64,000 bases of DNA from positions 62,001 to 126,000 of the forward strand of contig NZ_FTPQ01000003.1 of NCBI RefSeq assembly GCF_900156435.1, written 5' to 3'. Source of the DNA: Microbacterium sp. RU1D. Lineage in GTDB: Bacteria; Actinomycetota; Actinomycetes; Actinomycetales; Microbacteriaceae. Positions 1-8,420 of this stretch are shown one piece after another. How positions within the stretch are numbered: position 1 is the stretch's first letter; every line of letters starts with the position of its first letter. Position numbers and translations under genes: made by a program. Under the pieces are notes generated by a model. The model did no database searches, was not told where the DNA came from, and worked only from the letters and a program-made list of their open reading frames with translations.

Positions 1-1
1 C

Positions 2-2764
2 GACATGCGCGGCGACGGCGACCCGTCGCGACAGCGCCACGGGCGACGTGACGACACCGGCCCCCGTCTCACCGAGATCGGCCGCGAGATCGCACGACTG
101 CCGATCGACCCGCGCTTCGCGCGCATGCTCATCGAGGCCCGCCGCAACGACGTGCAGGCCGAGGTGCTCGCGATCGTGTCGGGCATGTCGATCCAGGACG
201 TGCGGGAGCGCCCCGAGGACCGCCGCGAGGAGGCCGACCGGTTCCACGCGCGTTTCACCGACCCCACCAGCGATTTCCTCTCCCTGCTCAACCTGTGGGA
301 GCACCTGCAGGAGAAGCAGGCCGAGCTCGGCTCGAGCGCGTTCCGGCGCCTCTGCCGCAGCGAGCACCTCAACTACGTTCGCGTACGCGAGTGGATGGAC
401 GTGCACCGGCAGCTGCGCTCGCTCGGCGGGCGCGGCGACGGCGGGCGCGACGCGACGAACCACATCTCACATCCGGCCGGTGCGGGGCGCGCGAAGCAGC
501 AACATTCGGGACATGCACCGGCAGAAGCGGCACGAGGGGCTGCTGGCGCCGCCCCCGAGGGCCACGCCGCCGGCGACGCGATCCATCGCGCGATCCTCTC
601 CGGACTGCTGTCGCACCTCGGCATCCTGGATCCCCGCACGATGGCGCAGACCAAGGACCGCAAGGCTCCCGGCGAGGCCCGCCCGGTCAAGGGCGAATAC
701 ATCGGCGCGCGCGGAGCGCGGTTCGCGATCTTCCCCGGCTCAGGGCTGAAGAAGAAGCGCCCCTCGGCGGTCATGGCGGCCGAGCTCGTCGAGACCTCGC
801 GCCTGTTCGCGCGCACGGTCGCCGCCGTCGACCCGGCGTGGGCGGAAGACCTCGCCCCCGACCTGGTGAAGCGTTCGCTGAGCGAGCCGCACTGGTCGAA
901 GGATGCCGGCGCCGCCGCCGCCTACGAGAAGGTCACCCTGTTCGGTGTCGAGCTCGTCGGCCGCCGCCGGGTGCAGCTCGCGCGCTTCGACCGACCCCTG
1001 GCCCGCGAGATGTTCGTGCGCCACGCGCTGGTGGAGGGCGAGTGGGACCCCTCGGTGCTCGACAAGCGCCTCACCGCGTTCCTGCGCCGCAACCAGGAGC
1101 AGCGCCGACTGCTCGAGAAGATCGAGGAGCGCGAGCGCCGCCGCGACATCCTCGTCGGCGACGAAGCGGTGTTCACGTTCTACAACGCCCGCATCCCCGC
1201 GGATGTCACCGACGTGCGCTCGTTCGAGGCGTGGTGGAAGGATGCCGTCCACCGCACGCCCCACCTGCTCGACCTGCGCGAGTCCGACCTCACCGGCGAC
1301 CGGGCGCAGGGCGACGACCGCGCCTTCCCCGCGCGCTGGCGCCAGGGAGACCAGACGCTCAACCTCGCCTACCGCTTCGAGCCCGGCGCCCCCGACGACG
1401 GGGTCACCGTCGTCGTGCCCCTGCCGCTCCTGGCCCAGCTGCGCCCCGACGGGTTCGACTGGCAGGTGCCGGGCATGCGGGACGAGCTGGTGACGGCCCT
1501 GCTGCGGGCACTGCCGAAGACGATCCGCCGCAACGTCGTCCCGGCGGCCGACTGGGCCGAGAAGTTCTCTGCCGAACTGGCCGAGAAGGGCCCCGAACAC
1601 GCCGACGGCCTGCCGAAGACGACCCTCGTCGACGCGCTGGCCGCTCTCGTGCAGCGCGTCGCCAACCAGCGCGTGGGCGCCGCGGACTTCGAGCTCGAAC
1701 GCGTTCCCGGACACCTCCTCCCCTCCTTCCGCGCCGTCGATGCGCGCGGGCGCGCGATCGGGAGCGACCGCGACCTCGGGGCGCTGCAGCGGCGTCTGGC
1801 CGACCGCGCGCGCTCCAGCGTCGAGTCGGCCGTCAGCCGCGAGCGCCCCGCCCCACGCTCGGCCGCGAAGGTCGCCGAGGCCTCCCCCGCCTTCGCCGCG
1901 CGTGCGAGGCTCACCACGTGGGACCTCGACGAGCTCACCGAGGTCGTCGACACGCCCGTCGCCGGCGGCGTCGTCCGCGGGTACCCGGCCCTCGTCGACG
2001 AGGGCGACAGCGTCGCCCTGCGCGTGGAAGCCACACCCGAGGATGCCGCGCGGCACACGCGCGCCGGCATCCGTCGCCTCATGCTGCTGGCCGTGCCCTC
2101 CCCCGCCACGTACGTCCTCGACCACCTCACCGCGAACGAGAAGCTCGCCCTCGCGGCATCCCCGTACCAGAACGCGAAGGCGCTGATCGAGGACGCCCGC
2201 GTGGCCCTCGCCGACGACGTGCTGCGGCGCGAGGCGCCGGACGCGGTGGTGCGCACGAAGGCCGACTTCGAGCGGGTACGCGACGCGTACTCCGCGGCAT
2301 CCGTCGATCGGACCTTCCGGACCGTCTCGCTCGCGGCGAAGATCCTGCTCGCGCAGCGCGAGGTCGAGAGGGCCTTGAAGGATGCCGCCTCGATGACGCT
2401 GCTCGGCGCGCTCAACGACGTGCGCGGCCAGGTGACGGGGCTGATCTTCCCCGGCTTCCTCTCGCGCACGGGTCTGCAGCGCCTGCAGCACTACCCCCGG
2501 TACCTGGCGGGGGCGCTGGAGCGCGTGAGGACGCTGTCGGACAATCCCGGCCGCGACCGCCAGCGACAGACCGAGTACGAGCGCTCCGCGACCGCGTTCG
2601 CCGAGGCCGGGGGCGCGATCCCACTCCCCGCCGACGCCCCCGCGAACCTCGTGCAGACACGGTGGCTGCTGGAGGAGCTGCGCGTCAGCCTCTTCGCCCA
2701 GCGCCTCGGCACCGCGGAGCCGGTCTCTCCCCAGCGCATCGCGAAGGCGCTGAAAGGCGCGTGA
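2..2764 (+). CDS. hrpA: HrpA-type DEAH-box RNA helicase, C-terminal part (5' truncated by window edge)
   Basis: C-terminal 920 or so residues of an HrpA-like ATP-dependent RNA helicase. The frame is already open at base 2, so the DEAH and helicase-C domains lie outside the window. Seen from the start: a ratchet/HA2-like helical region (motif RLPIDPRFARM near residue 35), an OB-fold segment (AIHRAILSGLLSHLGILD, then KGEYIGARGARFAIFPGSG), and a long DUF3418 tail to the stop, an arrangement typical of bacterial HrpA (about 1300 residues in full). Between the ratchet and OB parts (about bases 430-580) lies a Gly/Ala/His-rich low-complexity stretch of about 45 residues that I do not know from the family. 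The gene converges on marR, with only 62 bases between them. HrpA proteins remodel RNA or ribosomes; the substrate here cannot be read from sequence. Confidence 0.88.
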   Translation, partial: DMRGDGDPSRQRHGRRDDTGPRLTEIGREIARLPIDPRFARMLIEARRNDVQAEVLAIVSGMSIQDVRERPEDRREEADRFHARFTDPTSDFLSLLNLWEHLQEKQAELGSSAFRRLCRSEHLNYVRVREWMDVHRQLRSLGGRGDGGRDATNHISHPAGAGRAKQQHSGHAPAEAARGAAGAAPEGHAAGDAIHRAILSGLLSHLGILDPRTMAQTKDRKAPGEARPVKGEYIGARGARFAIFPGSGLKKKRPSAVMAAELVETSRLFARTVAAVDPAWAEDLAPDLVKRSLSEPHWSKDAGAAAAYEKVTLFGVELVGRRRVQLARFDRPLAREMFVRHALVEGEWDPSVLDKRLTAFLRRNQEQRRLLEKIEERERRRDILVGDEAVFTFYNARIPADVTDVRSFEAWWKDAVHRTPHLLDLRESDLTGDRAQGDDRAFPARWRQGDQTLNLAYRFEPGAPDDGVTVVVPLPLLAQLRPDGFDWQVPGMRDELVTALLRALPKTIRRNVVPAADWAEKFSAELAEKGPEHADGLPKTTLVDALAALVQRVANQRVGAADFELERVPGHLLPSFRAVDARGRAIGSDRDLGALQRRLADRARSSVESAVSRERPAPRSAAKVAEASPAFAARARLTTWDLDELTEVVDTPVAGGVVRGYPALVDEGDSVALRVEATPEDAARHTRAGIRRLMLLAVPSPATYVLDHLTANEKLALAASPYQNAKALIEDARVALADDVLRREAPDAVVRTKADFERVRDAYSAASVDRTFRTVSLAAKILLAQREVERALKDAASMTLLGALNDVRGQVTGLIFPGFLSRTGLQRLQHYPRYLAGALERVRTLSDNPGRDRQRQTEYERSATAFAEAGGAIPLPADAPANLVQTRWLLEELRVSLFAQRLGTAEPVSPQRIAKALKGA

Positions 2765-2826
2765 GTCGCCGAGATATGTCGCCTCCGACGCCCTTGTAGC
2801 GACGATTCCCGGCGATTCGCGCGCTC

Positions 2827-3321
2827 TCAGACGCCCAGAGCGTCTCCCCACGCGCGCAGGAGCGTCTCGAGGCGATGGCGTTGCGCCGGAGCGAGACCCG
2901 CCAGCAGACGCTCCTCGTTCGCGAGGTGCGCGGCGAAGGCCTCATCGATCACGCGCCGTCCGGCCGGGGTGAGACGGATGACGCGCCCGCGTCCGTCGTC
3001 GGCGTCGGCGTCGCGCACGACGAGACCGGATGCCACGAGCCGGTCGACGCGCTTGGTCACGGCACCCGTGGTGACCATCGTGTGCCGCGCGAGTTCGCCG
3101 GGGGCGGCCGCGAAGGGCTCCCCCGCCCGGCGGAGTGCGGCGAGGATGTCGAATTCCCCCTCGCCCAGGCCGTGGCGGCGGTACTCGGCGATCACTTCCT
3201 CGCGCAGGTGGTCGGCCAGACGGTGCAGGCGTCCGATCACCTGCATCGGGGCGACGTCGAGGTCGGCACGCTCGGCCCGCCACTGCTCGGCGATGGCGTC
3301 CACACGGTCCGGGGCGGTCAT
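2827..3321 (-). CDS. MarR-family transcriptional regulator
   Basis: Protein of 164 residues with a MarR winged-helix core (GEGEFDILAALRRAG, then the recognition region HTMVTTGAVTKRVDRLVASG and the wing DADDGRGRVIRLT). The start at 3321 is preferred over upstream in-frame codons because a -10-like TAGAGT sits seven bases before it, which fits leaderless transcription, and because residues before it do not look like MarR. The gene is divergent from an EamA transporter, and two perfect palindromes occupy the 40 bases between the starts. By analogy with other MarR-transporter pairs, it probably represses itself and the exporter until a small ligand binds. The ligand is unknown. Confidence 0.85.
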   Translation of the reverse strand: MTAPDRVDAIAEQWRAERADLDVAPMQVIGRLHRLADHLREEVIAEYRRHGLGEGEFDILAALRRAGEPFAAAPGELARHTMVTTGAVTKRVDRLVASGLVVRDADADDGRGRVIRLTPAGRRVIDEAFAAHLANEERLLAGLAPAQRHRLETLLRAWGDALGV

Positions 3322-3335
3322 GGCATCCACTCTAT

Positions 3336-3368
3336 CTTCCGCGGAAGCTAATGTGTCTTCCATGGAAG
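3336..3368. promoter_or_regulatory. Twin palindromic operators between marR and the EamA gene
   Basis: Two perfect 12-bp palindromes, CTTCCGCGGAAG (3336-3347) and CTTCCATGGAAG (3357-3368), lie with centres 21 bp apart, so they face the same side of the helix. The first sits exactly between two back-to-back -10 elements: TAGAGT for marR (3329-3334, minus) and TAATGT for the transporter (3349-3354). The second covers the transporter start codon. Seen directly; assignment to the MarR protein is inferred from position. Confidence 0.75.
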
Positions 3369-4255
3369 CTACCTGGCGGATCATCGCTGTGACAGCCGTC
3401 GCCCCCGTCGCGTGGGGCGCCACCTACGTCGTGACGCGGCACCTTCTCCCCGCCGACGCGCCGTTGTGGGGTGCGGCGCTCCGCGCGCTCCCGGCGGGAC
3501 TGCTGCTCTGGGCACTGGCGAGACGGCGACCGCACGGCTCGTGGTGGGCGAAGGCACTCGTGCTCGGACTGCTGAACTTCGCGGCGTTCTTCGTACTCGT
3601 GTACGTGGCCGCCCACCTGCTTCCGTCCTCGATCGCGGCGTCGGTCATGGCTCTCGCGCCCCTCGCACTCGCGGGCATCGCGTGGCCCCTGCTCTCGCAG
3701 CGACCGACCGCGCGTTGGGCGCTCGCGTCGACGGTCGGGATCGCGGGGGTGCTGCTCGTGGTCGGCTGGAGCGCCGGCGCGATCCCGCCCGCGGGCGTCG
3801 TCAGCTCGGTGCTGGCGCTGCTCGCGTCGTCCTTGGGGGCGATCCTCACCACCCGCTGGCGCGACGAGACCCCGCTGCTCGCCACCACCGCCTGGCAGCT
3901 CACGGCTGGAGGCATCGTGCTCGTCGCCGCCGCGGGTGTCATCGAGGGCCCTCCACCCCGGGTGGATGCTGTGGGTGTCGCCGCCTACGCCGGAATCGCG
4001 GTCGTGGCGACCGCCCTGGCGTTCATCTGCTGGTTCACGGGCCTGCGACACCTTCCGGCCGGAACCGTGGGCCTCATCGGACTGCTCAACCCCGTGACGG
4101 GGGTGCTGCTGGGCGTGCTCGTGGGCGGCGAGACCCTCACCGTGCCGCAGCTGATCGGCATCGCGCTGGTGCTCGCGGCCATCGCCGTGACTCACGCGCG
4201 GCGCCGGGACGCCCCGCGTCCGACGCGCGGGCCCGTGCCCTCCCCGAGAGGGTGA
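3362..4255 (+). CDS. EamA/DMT-superfamily transporter
   Basis: Integral membrane protein of 297 residues with about ten hydrophobic segments, arranged as two EamA-type halves. Typical features are WGATYVVTRHLLPADAPLW after the first helix, and a second-half ending AGTVGLIGLLNPVTGVLLGVLVGGETLT, which matches the conserved region of drug/metabolite exporters. The ATG at 3362 lies seven bases after TAATGT and inside a palindromic operator, so the mRNA is probably leaderless. Divergent from marR, so it is likely derepressed by the compound it exports. The substrate cannot be predicted. Confidence 0.85.
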   Translation: MEATWRIIAVTAVAPVAWGATYVVTRHLLPADAPLWGAALRALPAGLLLWALARRRPHGSWWAKALVLGLLNFAAFFVLVYVAAHLLPSSIAASVMALAPLALAGIAWPLLSQRPTARWALASTVGIAGVLLVVGWSAGAIPPAGVVSSVLALLASSLGAILTTRWRDETPLLATTAWQLTAGGIVLVAAAGVIEGPPPRVDAVGVAAYAGIAVVATALAFICWFTGLRHLPAGTVGLIGLLNPVTGVLLGVLVGGETLTVPQLIGIALVLAAIAVTHARRRDAPRPTRGPVPSPRG

Positions 4256-4282
4256 GCGCGGGTCCGTGCGTGCAGCCGACGC

Positions 4283-5113
4283 TCACGAGCGCAGGCGCAC
4301 CTCGCCCATCGTGGCCGTGACGTCGACCTCGGCGGTGGCCGTGGGGCTCTGACGCAGGGCGTTGTCGACCTGACCCAGACCGTCGTCGAGGCTCACGCGG
4401 TACTCGTCGTCGGGCAGACGCAGGTCGACGGAACCGGCGGTGAGCTCCACATCCGTACGGAGGGGGGTGGATCCGCGCAGCTGCGCCGTCACCTCTCCCC
4501 CCGCCACCTCGAACACGGCGGTGCCGACGTCGCGCAGCTGCACCGACGCCGATCCCCCCGACACGTCCAGCTCGAGCTCCCCCGCCGCGCCGTTCAGCGT
4601 CGTCGTTCCTCCGGCCAGGCGGATCGACAGGCTGCCGTAGTCGCCCTCGAGATCGAGGGAACCGCCGCTGACCTGCGCGTCGACACCGAGGCCCGTGCCC
4701 GCCCAGTCCCGCGGAAGGGTGATCGTGGCGGACGATCCGGTGTTCCAGCCGACGAACGTCCCGTTCGGCGAGGCGACGCGCAGCGCGTCTCCGCGGCGCT
4801 CGAAGGTCCACCCCGCGCGACCGCTGGTGGCGTCGAGCCGTGCGCTGTCGACGTCGCCGTAGGCGATCGTCAGGGCTCCCCCGGTGACGTCGATGTCGAG
4901 CGAGTCCACCGCCCGCGTGGCGTCGCTCACGCTGACGGACTCGCGATCGGTGTCGCGCAGCGAGACCACGGCCGAGGCCGCCGTGCCCGCGAGGGTGCCG
5001 AGCGCGACGCACGCGCCGACGGCGATGGTGACGATCGACACCGCGAAAGCGGCACCGCGGCGGCGGGGAGGCTCGGGGGCGGCGGGGGCGGGGAGGGGGG
5101 CCTGCGTGGTCAT
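4283..5113 (-). CDS. DUF4097-type membrane-anchored beta-repeat protein
   Basis: Protein of 276 residues: a Pro-rich cytoplasmic N-terminus, one membrane segment (about residues 22-48, AVSIVTIAVGACVALGTL), then an extracytoplasmic region rich in short beta repeats with alternating Gly, Ser and Asp (for example DVTGGALTIAYGDV, VSGGSLDLEGDYGSLSI). This resembles the DUF4097 'putative adhesin' family. Its ATG overlaps the stop of the upstream response regulator by four bases (ATGA), so it is co-translated with the two-component system. Such proteins accompany sensor systems of the cell envelope. No catalytic motif is seen. Confidence 0.7.
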   Translation of the reverse strand: MTTQAPLPAPAAPEPPRRRGAAFAVSIVTIAVGACVALGTLAGTAASAVVSLRDTDRESVSVSDATRAVDSLDIDVTGGALTIAYGDVDSARLDATSGRAGWTFERRGDALRVASPNGTFVGWNTGSSATITLPRDWAGTGLGVDAQVSGGSLDLEGDYGSLSIRLAGGTTTLNGAAGELELDVSGGSASVQLRDVGTAVFEVAGGEVTAQLRGSTPLRTDVELTAGSVDLRLPDDEYRVSLDDGLGQVDNALRQSPTATAEVDVTATMGEVRLRS

Positions 5114-5775
5114 GAGGTCGCTCCGGTGTGGTCGTGGCCCAGGTGCACGAGGGCGGCGATGACGCGGCGGTTGCCGGTCTCGTCCTGCTCCAGGCCGAGC
5201 TTGGTGAAAATGGCGGTGATGTACTTCTCGACGCTCGCCTCGCTGACGAACAGCGCCCCGGCGATCGCCTGGTTCGAGCGGCCCTCGGCGATCAGGGCCA
5301 ACACGGCCCGCTCGCGGTCGGTGAGACTCTGCAGTCGCTCGTCGCGCCGGCGCCGCGTGAGCAGCTGCGCCACCACCTCGGGGTCGAGCACGGTGGCGCC
5401 GCCGGCGATGGATGCCACGGCGGCCAGGAAGTCGGCGACGTCGGCCACCCGGTCCTTGAGCAGGTAGCCGAGCGCTCCCTGCCCGTCGGCGATGAGGTCG
5501 CTGGCGTACCGCTCCTCGACGTACTGCGACAGCACGAGGACGGCGAGCCCCGGATGCCGCGACCTCAGCGCGATGGCGGCGCGGATGCCCTCATCGGTCC
5601 AAGTCGGCGGGAGCCGCACATCGAGGATGCACAGATCCGGCGTCGTCGCGGCGACCGCGTCTTCCAGCCCGTCCGCGTCGGGAAGGGCGGCGACCACCTC
5701 GTGGCCGTCGTCGGCGAGCAGGCGCACGAGCCCCTCGCGCAGGAGGACGGAGTCCTCGCAGATCAGGATGCGCAC
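5110..5775 (-). CDS. NarL/LuxR-family response regulator
   Basis: Regulator of 221 residues. Receiver domain at about 1-120 with acidic pocket ICED near the N-terminus, phospho-acceptor Asp in CILDVRLPP (near residue 54) and the conserved Lys in GYLLKDRV. C-terminal LuxR-type HTH (LTDRERAVLALIAEGRSNQA ... VEKYITAIFTKLGL). The GTG start overlaps the last 13 bases of the histidine-kinase gene and the stop overlaps the next gene by four bases, so the three genes form one translationally coupled unit: kinase, regulator, surface protein. Confidence 0.9.
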   Translation of the reverse strand: MRILICEDSVLLREGLVRLLADDGHEVVAALPDADGLEDAVAATTPDLCILDVRLPPTWTDEGIRAAIALRSRHPGLAVLVLSQYVEERYASDLIADGQGALGYLLKDRVADVADFLAAVASIAGGATVLDPEVVAQLLTRRRRDERLQSLTDRERAVLALIAEGRSNQAIAGALFVSEASVEKYITAIFTKLGLEQDETGNRRVIAALVHLGHDHTGATS

Positions 5776-7085
5776 GGGACGGTCACCTCCACCGACGTCG
5801 GACCGCCCTGCGGACTGTCGATGCGCGCGGTGCCGCCCGCCGCCGTGACGCGGTTGACGATGCCGTCGAGGCCGCCGCCCGGCACGATGCTCGCCCCGCC
5901 GAGTCCGTCGTCCTCGACGCGGGCCCACAGCGACCCGTCATCGCGCACCCGCACGTCGACGCGGCAGGCGGCGGCGCGGGAGTGCTTGGCGGCGTTGGTC
6001 AGGGTCTCCGCGATCGCGAAGTACACGGCCTCCTCGGCGGCCCGCCCGCAGCGGCGCGGAAGGCGCACGTCGAGGGTCACGGGGATGTGCGAACGCGACG
6101 CGAGCGCCGAGAGGGCGGCATCCAGCCCCCGGTCCTCGAGCACCGAGGCGTGGATGCCGCGGGCGAGCTGCCGGAGCTCCGTGATGGCCGACTTCGTCGA
6201 GGCGTGCGCCTCGGCCACGAGCGCTTTGGCGGCCTCGGGGTCGTCGTCGATCTTGGTCTGCGCGAGACCGAGGGTCATGCCGATCGAGACGAGGCGCGGC
6301 TGAACGCCGTCATGCAGGTCGCGCTCGATACGCGTGCGCTCGACCTCGGCCGCGCGGACGGCGCCCGCTCGCCGCGTGTCCGAGGTGCGTGCCTGCTCGA
6401 CCAGCTGCGCCTCGCGCGAGGGCACGAAGATCGCGCGCACGATCACGCCGTCGAGGATCGCGAGGCCGATGACAGCGGCGATCGCGACGACGACGGCGAT
6501 CACACCCACCAGCGGCACCGCGGCGCCCTGCAGCGGGAACAGCCCCAGGAACCGCGTGTCGGGCCACCCGAAGATCGGGCTGACGGTCAGCGCCAGGCCC
6601 CACGCGACGCCCGCCAGGGCGGCGAGGGTCAGCAGACCCATCACGGTCGCGATCGAGAACGATGCCACCGCGCGCCACTGCAGCGGGTCGATCGCCTGCA
6701 GCCAGATCGTGTGCAGCACGCCGACGAAACCGGGCTTCGCGCTGCGGCGCGGCCGCAGCGGGCTCAGCCCCAGGCCGTACAGGCCGTCGACGCGCGCCCG
6801 CTCGAACCATGCCACGGCGAAGAGCGCGTACACGAACGCGACGAGCACCACCACGCCCACGAGCAGCGCCGCCAGCAGCCCGAGACCGGAGCCGAGCATG
6901 CTGAACAGCGCCGTGAAGACCGCGGGACCCACCACGCCCAGCGCGGCGAGATGGGCGATCGCGCCGGCCACGCGGCGTGGCGAGGCGACGCGCACCGTGT
7001 CCGGCACGCTCGCCGTCGGCGAGGCGGTCTCGGCGGGCGCGCCGGGAACCGGTGGAGGAGGCGGGAGAACGGATGCCGTGGTCAT
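5763..7085 (-). CDS. NarL-partner sensor histidine kinase (HisKA_3)
   Basis: Membrane histidine kinase of 440 residues. The N-terminal half has a Pro-rich cytoplasmic tail and several membrane segments resembling the actinobacterial 'putative sensor' domain. The transmitter starts near residue 245 with the phospho-acceptor His in ERDLHDGVQPRLVS (about residue 257), then the N box ETLTNAAKHS and the G box DDGLGGA. The ATG at 7085 follows TAGCGT by seven bases, which suggests a leaderless mRNA and sets the start well inside the longest open frame. It would phosphorylate the regulator encoded just downstream. The stimulus is unknown; control of the adjacent surface protein suggests envelope sensing. 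Confidence 0.88.
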   Translation of the reverse strand: MTTASVLPPPPPVPGAPAETASPTASVPDTVRVASPRRVAGAIAHLAALGVVGPAVFTALFSMLGSGLGLLAALLVGVVVLVAFVYALFAVAWFERARVDGLYGLGLSPLRPRRSAKPGFVGVLHTIWLQAIDPLQWRAVASFSIATVMGLLTLAALAGVAWGLALTVSPIFGWPDTRFLGLFPLQGAAVPLVGVIAVVVAIAAVIGLAILDGVIVRAIFVPSREAQLVEQARTSDTRRAGAVRAAEVERTRIERDLHDGVQPRLVSIGMTLGLAQTKIDDDPEAAKALVAEAHASTKSAITELRQLARGIHASVLEDRGLDAALSALASRSHIPVTLDVRLPRRCGRAAEEAVYFAIAETLTNAAKHSRAAACRVDVRVRDDGSLWARVEDDGLGGASIVPGGGLDGIVNRVTAAGGTARIDSPQGGPTSVEVTVPCAS

Positions 7086-7164
7086 GCGTTCCACGCTAGG
7101 GCGCGGTCGTCGCCGGCACCGCCCGGTCAGCCCCCGCGCCTGTTCGGGATAACCCGAAACGCGG

Positions 7165-8346
7165 TCACAGCTCGTCGGCCGAGATCCAGCCCGAGTCGAT
7201 GAGCTCCTCGACGTCGTCGGCGCGCAGAATGCTCGGCGACACCTCGTCCCCGGTCTCATCGGGAAGACCGCCGTCGTCGAGCAGGGCCTCGACAGCGTCG
7301 GCGGTCGCCGACACGAGCGCCCGGGGGTCGGCGAACACCGTGGCATCGATGTCGCCGTCGCGCAACGCGCGCACAGTCAGCGGGTCGGCCCCCGATCCCA
7401 CCACCAGCGGTGCGGGGGCGAGCTCGTCGTCGTCGGCAGCGCCGGTCGCATCCGTCGACGGTGTCGGCGAGGGGGTCTCGCCGTCGGCCTTGGGCGCCTC
7501 GGTCGTGAGGGCGGTGACGACGCCGCGGGTCACCGCGTCGCCGAGCGCGAGCACGGTCGTCGGCGCGTCGTCGGGGTCCCCCGCTCGAAGCCCACGGACG
7601 CGTTTCTCCGCCGCGTCGGCCTGCGCCTGCGCCGTGTCGCCGTCCACGGTGGCGGCCTCACGGGTCGCCCCCGACACGATCTCGATCCGACCGTCCGCGA
7701 CAGCCGGCTGCAGGGCGGAGAGGGCGGCGTCGTAGCGCTCATCCTCCCCGTTGTCGGAGTGCGCGGAGCTCAGCACGGCCAACCGCGCCGTGGGCGGGTC
7801 GTCCGATGCTCCGGGTTCCGCGGGCGTCACGGACGGACTCGGACTCGACAAGACCTCCGCAGGGGTGGGCGCGTCATCCAGGTCGGCGAGCAGAGCCTCC
7901 GCCTGCGCACGCCCGATGGTGGCCGCGTCGAACGCGACGGTCCCGCCCACGTCGAGACCGACGATCGATTGCCCGAACGTCACGACGGGCACGCCCTCCT
8001 CTCCAGCCGCGGCGAGGGCCGACGACAGATCGGCGGATGCCACCGGCGCCACGATCACGGCATCCACGCTCTTCGTGAGCATGTTCTGCACCTGAGCCGC
8101 CTGCGTGCGGGCGTCGGAGGCGGCGAACTGCAGGTCGACGCGGTACCCGCGCGCGGTGAGTTCGCGGGTGAGGGCATCGCCACCTCGGCTCCAGATGGCG
8201 TCGGCCGTCGTCGGCAGCGACACCCCGATCACGCCGGCACCGTCATCGGACCCGGGGTCGGTCGCCCTCGCGGGTGCGCACGCGGCGAGTCCGAGGGTCA
8301 TCGCCACGAGGGCTGCGGCAGCGCGGGAGGCGCGGGAGCGTGTCAT
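7165..8346 (-). CDS. Divergent sugar-binding lipoprotein paralogue of the ABC transporter
   Basis: Lipoprotein of 393 residues. Signal peptide with lipobox LAAC (Cys about residue 23), then a periplasmic-binding-protein-I fold starting GVIGVSLPTT. It aligns by eye along its length with the ChvE-like protein at 11357-12472 (compare YRVDLQFAASDARTQAAQVQNM with [11 protein letters not shown]... in that protein). It differs by two long Pro/Ser/Thr/Asp-rich insertions (near residues 165-195 and 285-320) and by loss of several polar residues conserved in the paralogue. It is the last gene of the sugar-transport operon, 74 bases after the permease. ATG at 8346 is preferred over 8355 because GGGGGAGG is then correctly spaced. 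It may bind a different sugar, or be a sensor or decoy. Confidence 0.72.
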   Translation of the reverse strand: MTRSRASRAAAALVAMTLGLAACAPARATDPGSDDGAGVIGVSLPTTADAIWSRGGDALTRELTARGYRVDLQFAASDARTQAAQVQNMLTKSVDAVIVAPVASADLSSALAAAGEEGVPVVTFGQSIVGLDVGGTVAFDAATIGRAQAEALLADLDDAPTPAEVLSSPSPSVTPAEPGASDDPPTARLAVLSSAHSDNGEDERYDAALSALQPAVADGRIEIVSGATREAATVDGDTAQAQADAAEKRVRGLRAGDPDDAPTTVLALGDAVTRGVVTALTTEAPKADGETPSPTPSTDATGAADDDELAPAPLVVGSGADPLTVRALRDGDIDATVFADPRALVSATADAVEALLDDGGLPDETGDEVSPSILRADDVEELIDSGWISADEL

Positions 8347-8375
8347 CCGCTCCATCCTCCCCCACGAACGCCCGA

Positions 8376-8404
8376 ACGCCCCGCCGCGCGAGGCGACGGG
8401 GCGT
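8376..8404 (-). terminator. Hairpin between permease and binding-protein paralogue
   Basis: Perfect 8-bp arms ACGCCCCG / CGGGGCGT around a 13-base loop, without a following T-tract on the transcribed strand. Its position between two genes of one operon suggests partial termination or 3'-end protection of the upstream message. Confidence 0.4.
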
Positions 8405-8420
8405 CCGAGGAGAGCGGAAC

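Noticed and set aside
2775..2810. TGTCGCC...TGTAGCG string after hrpA as another TGTCGG promoter
   Set aside because: It lacks the TGTCGG core and correct spacing, and no gene starts downstream on that strand.
740..2851. 703-codon minus-strand frame opposite hrpA
   Set aside because: Shadow frame; the plus strand carries recognisable HrpA motifs throughout.
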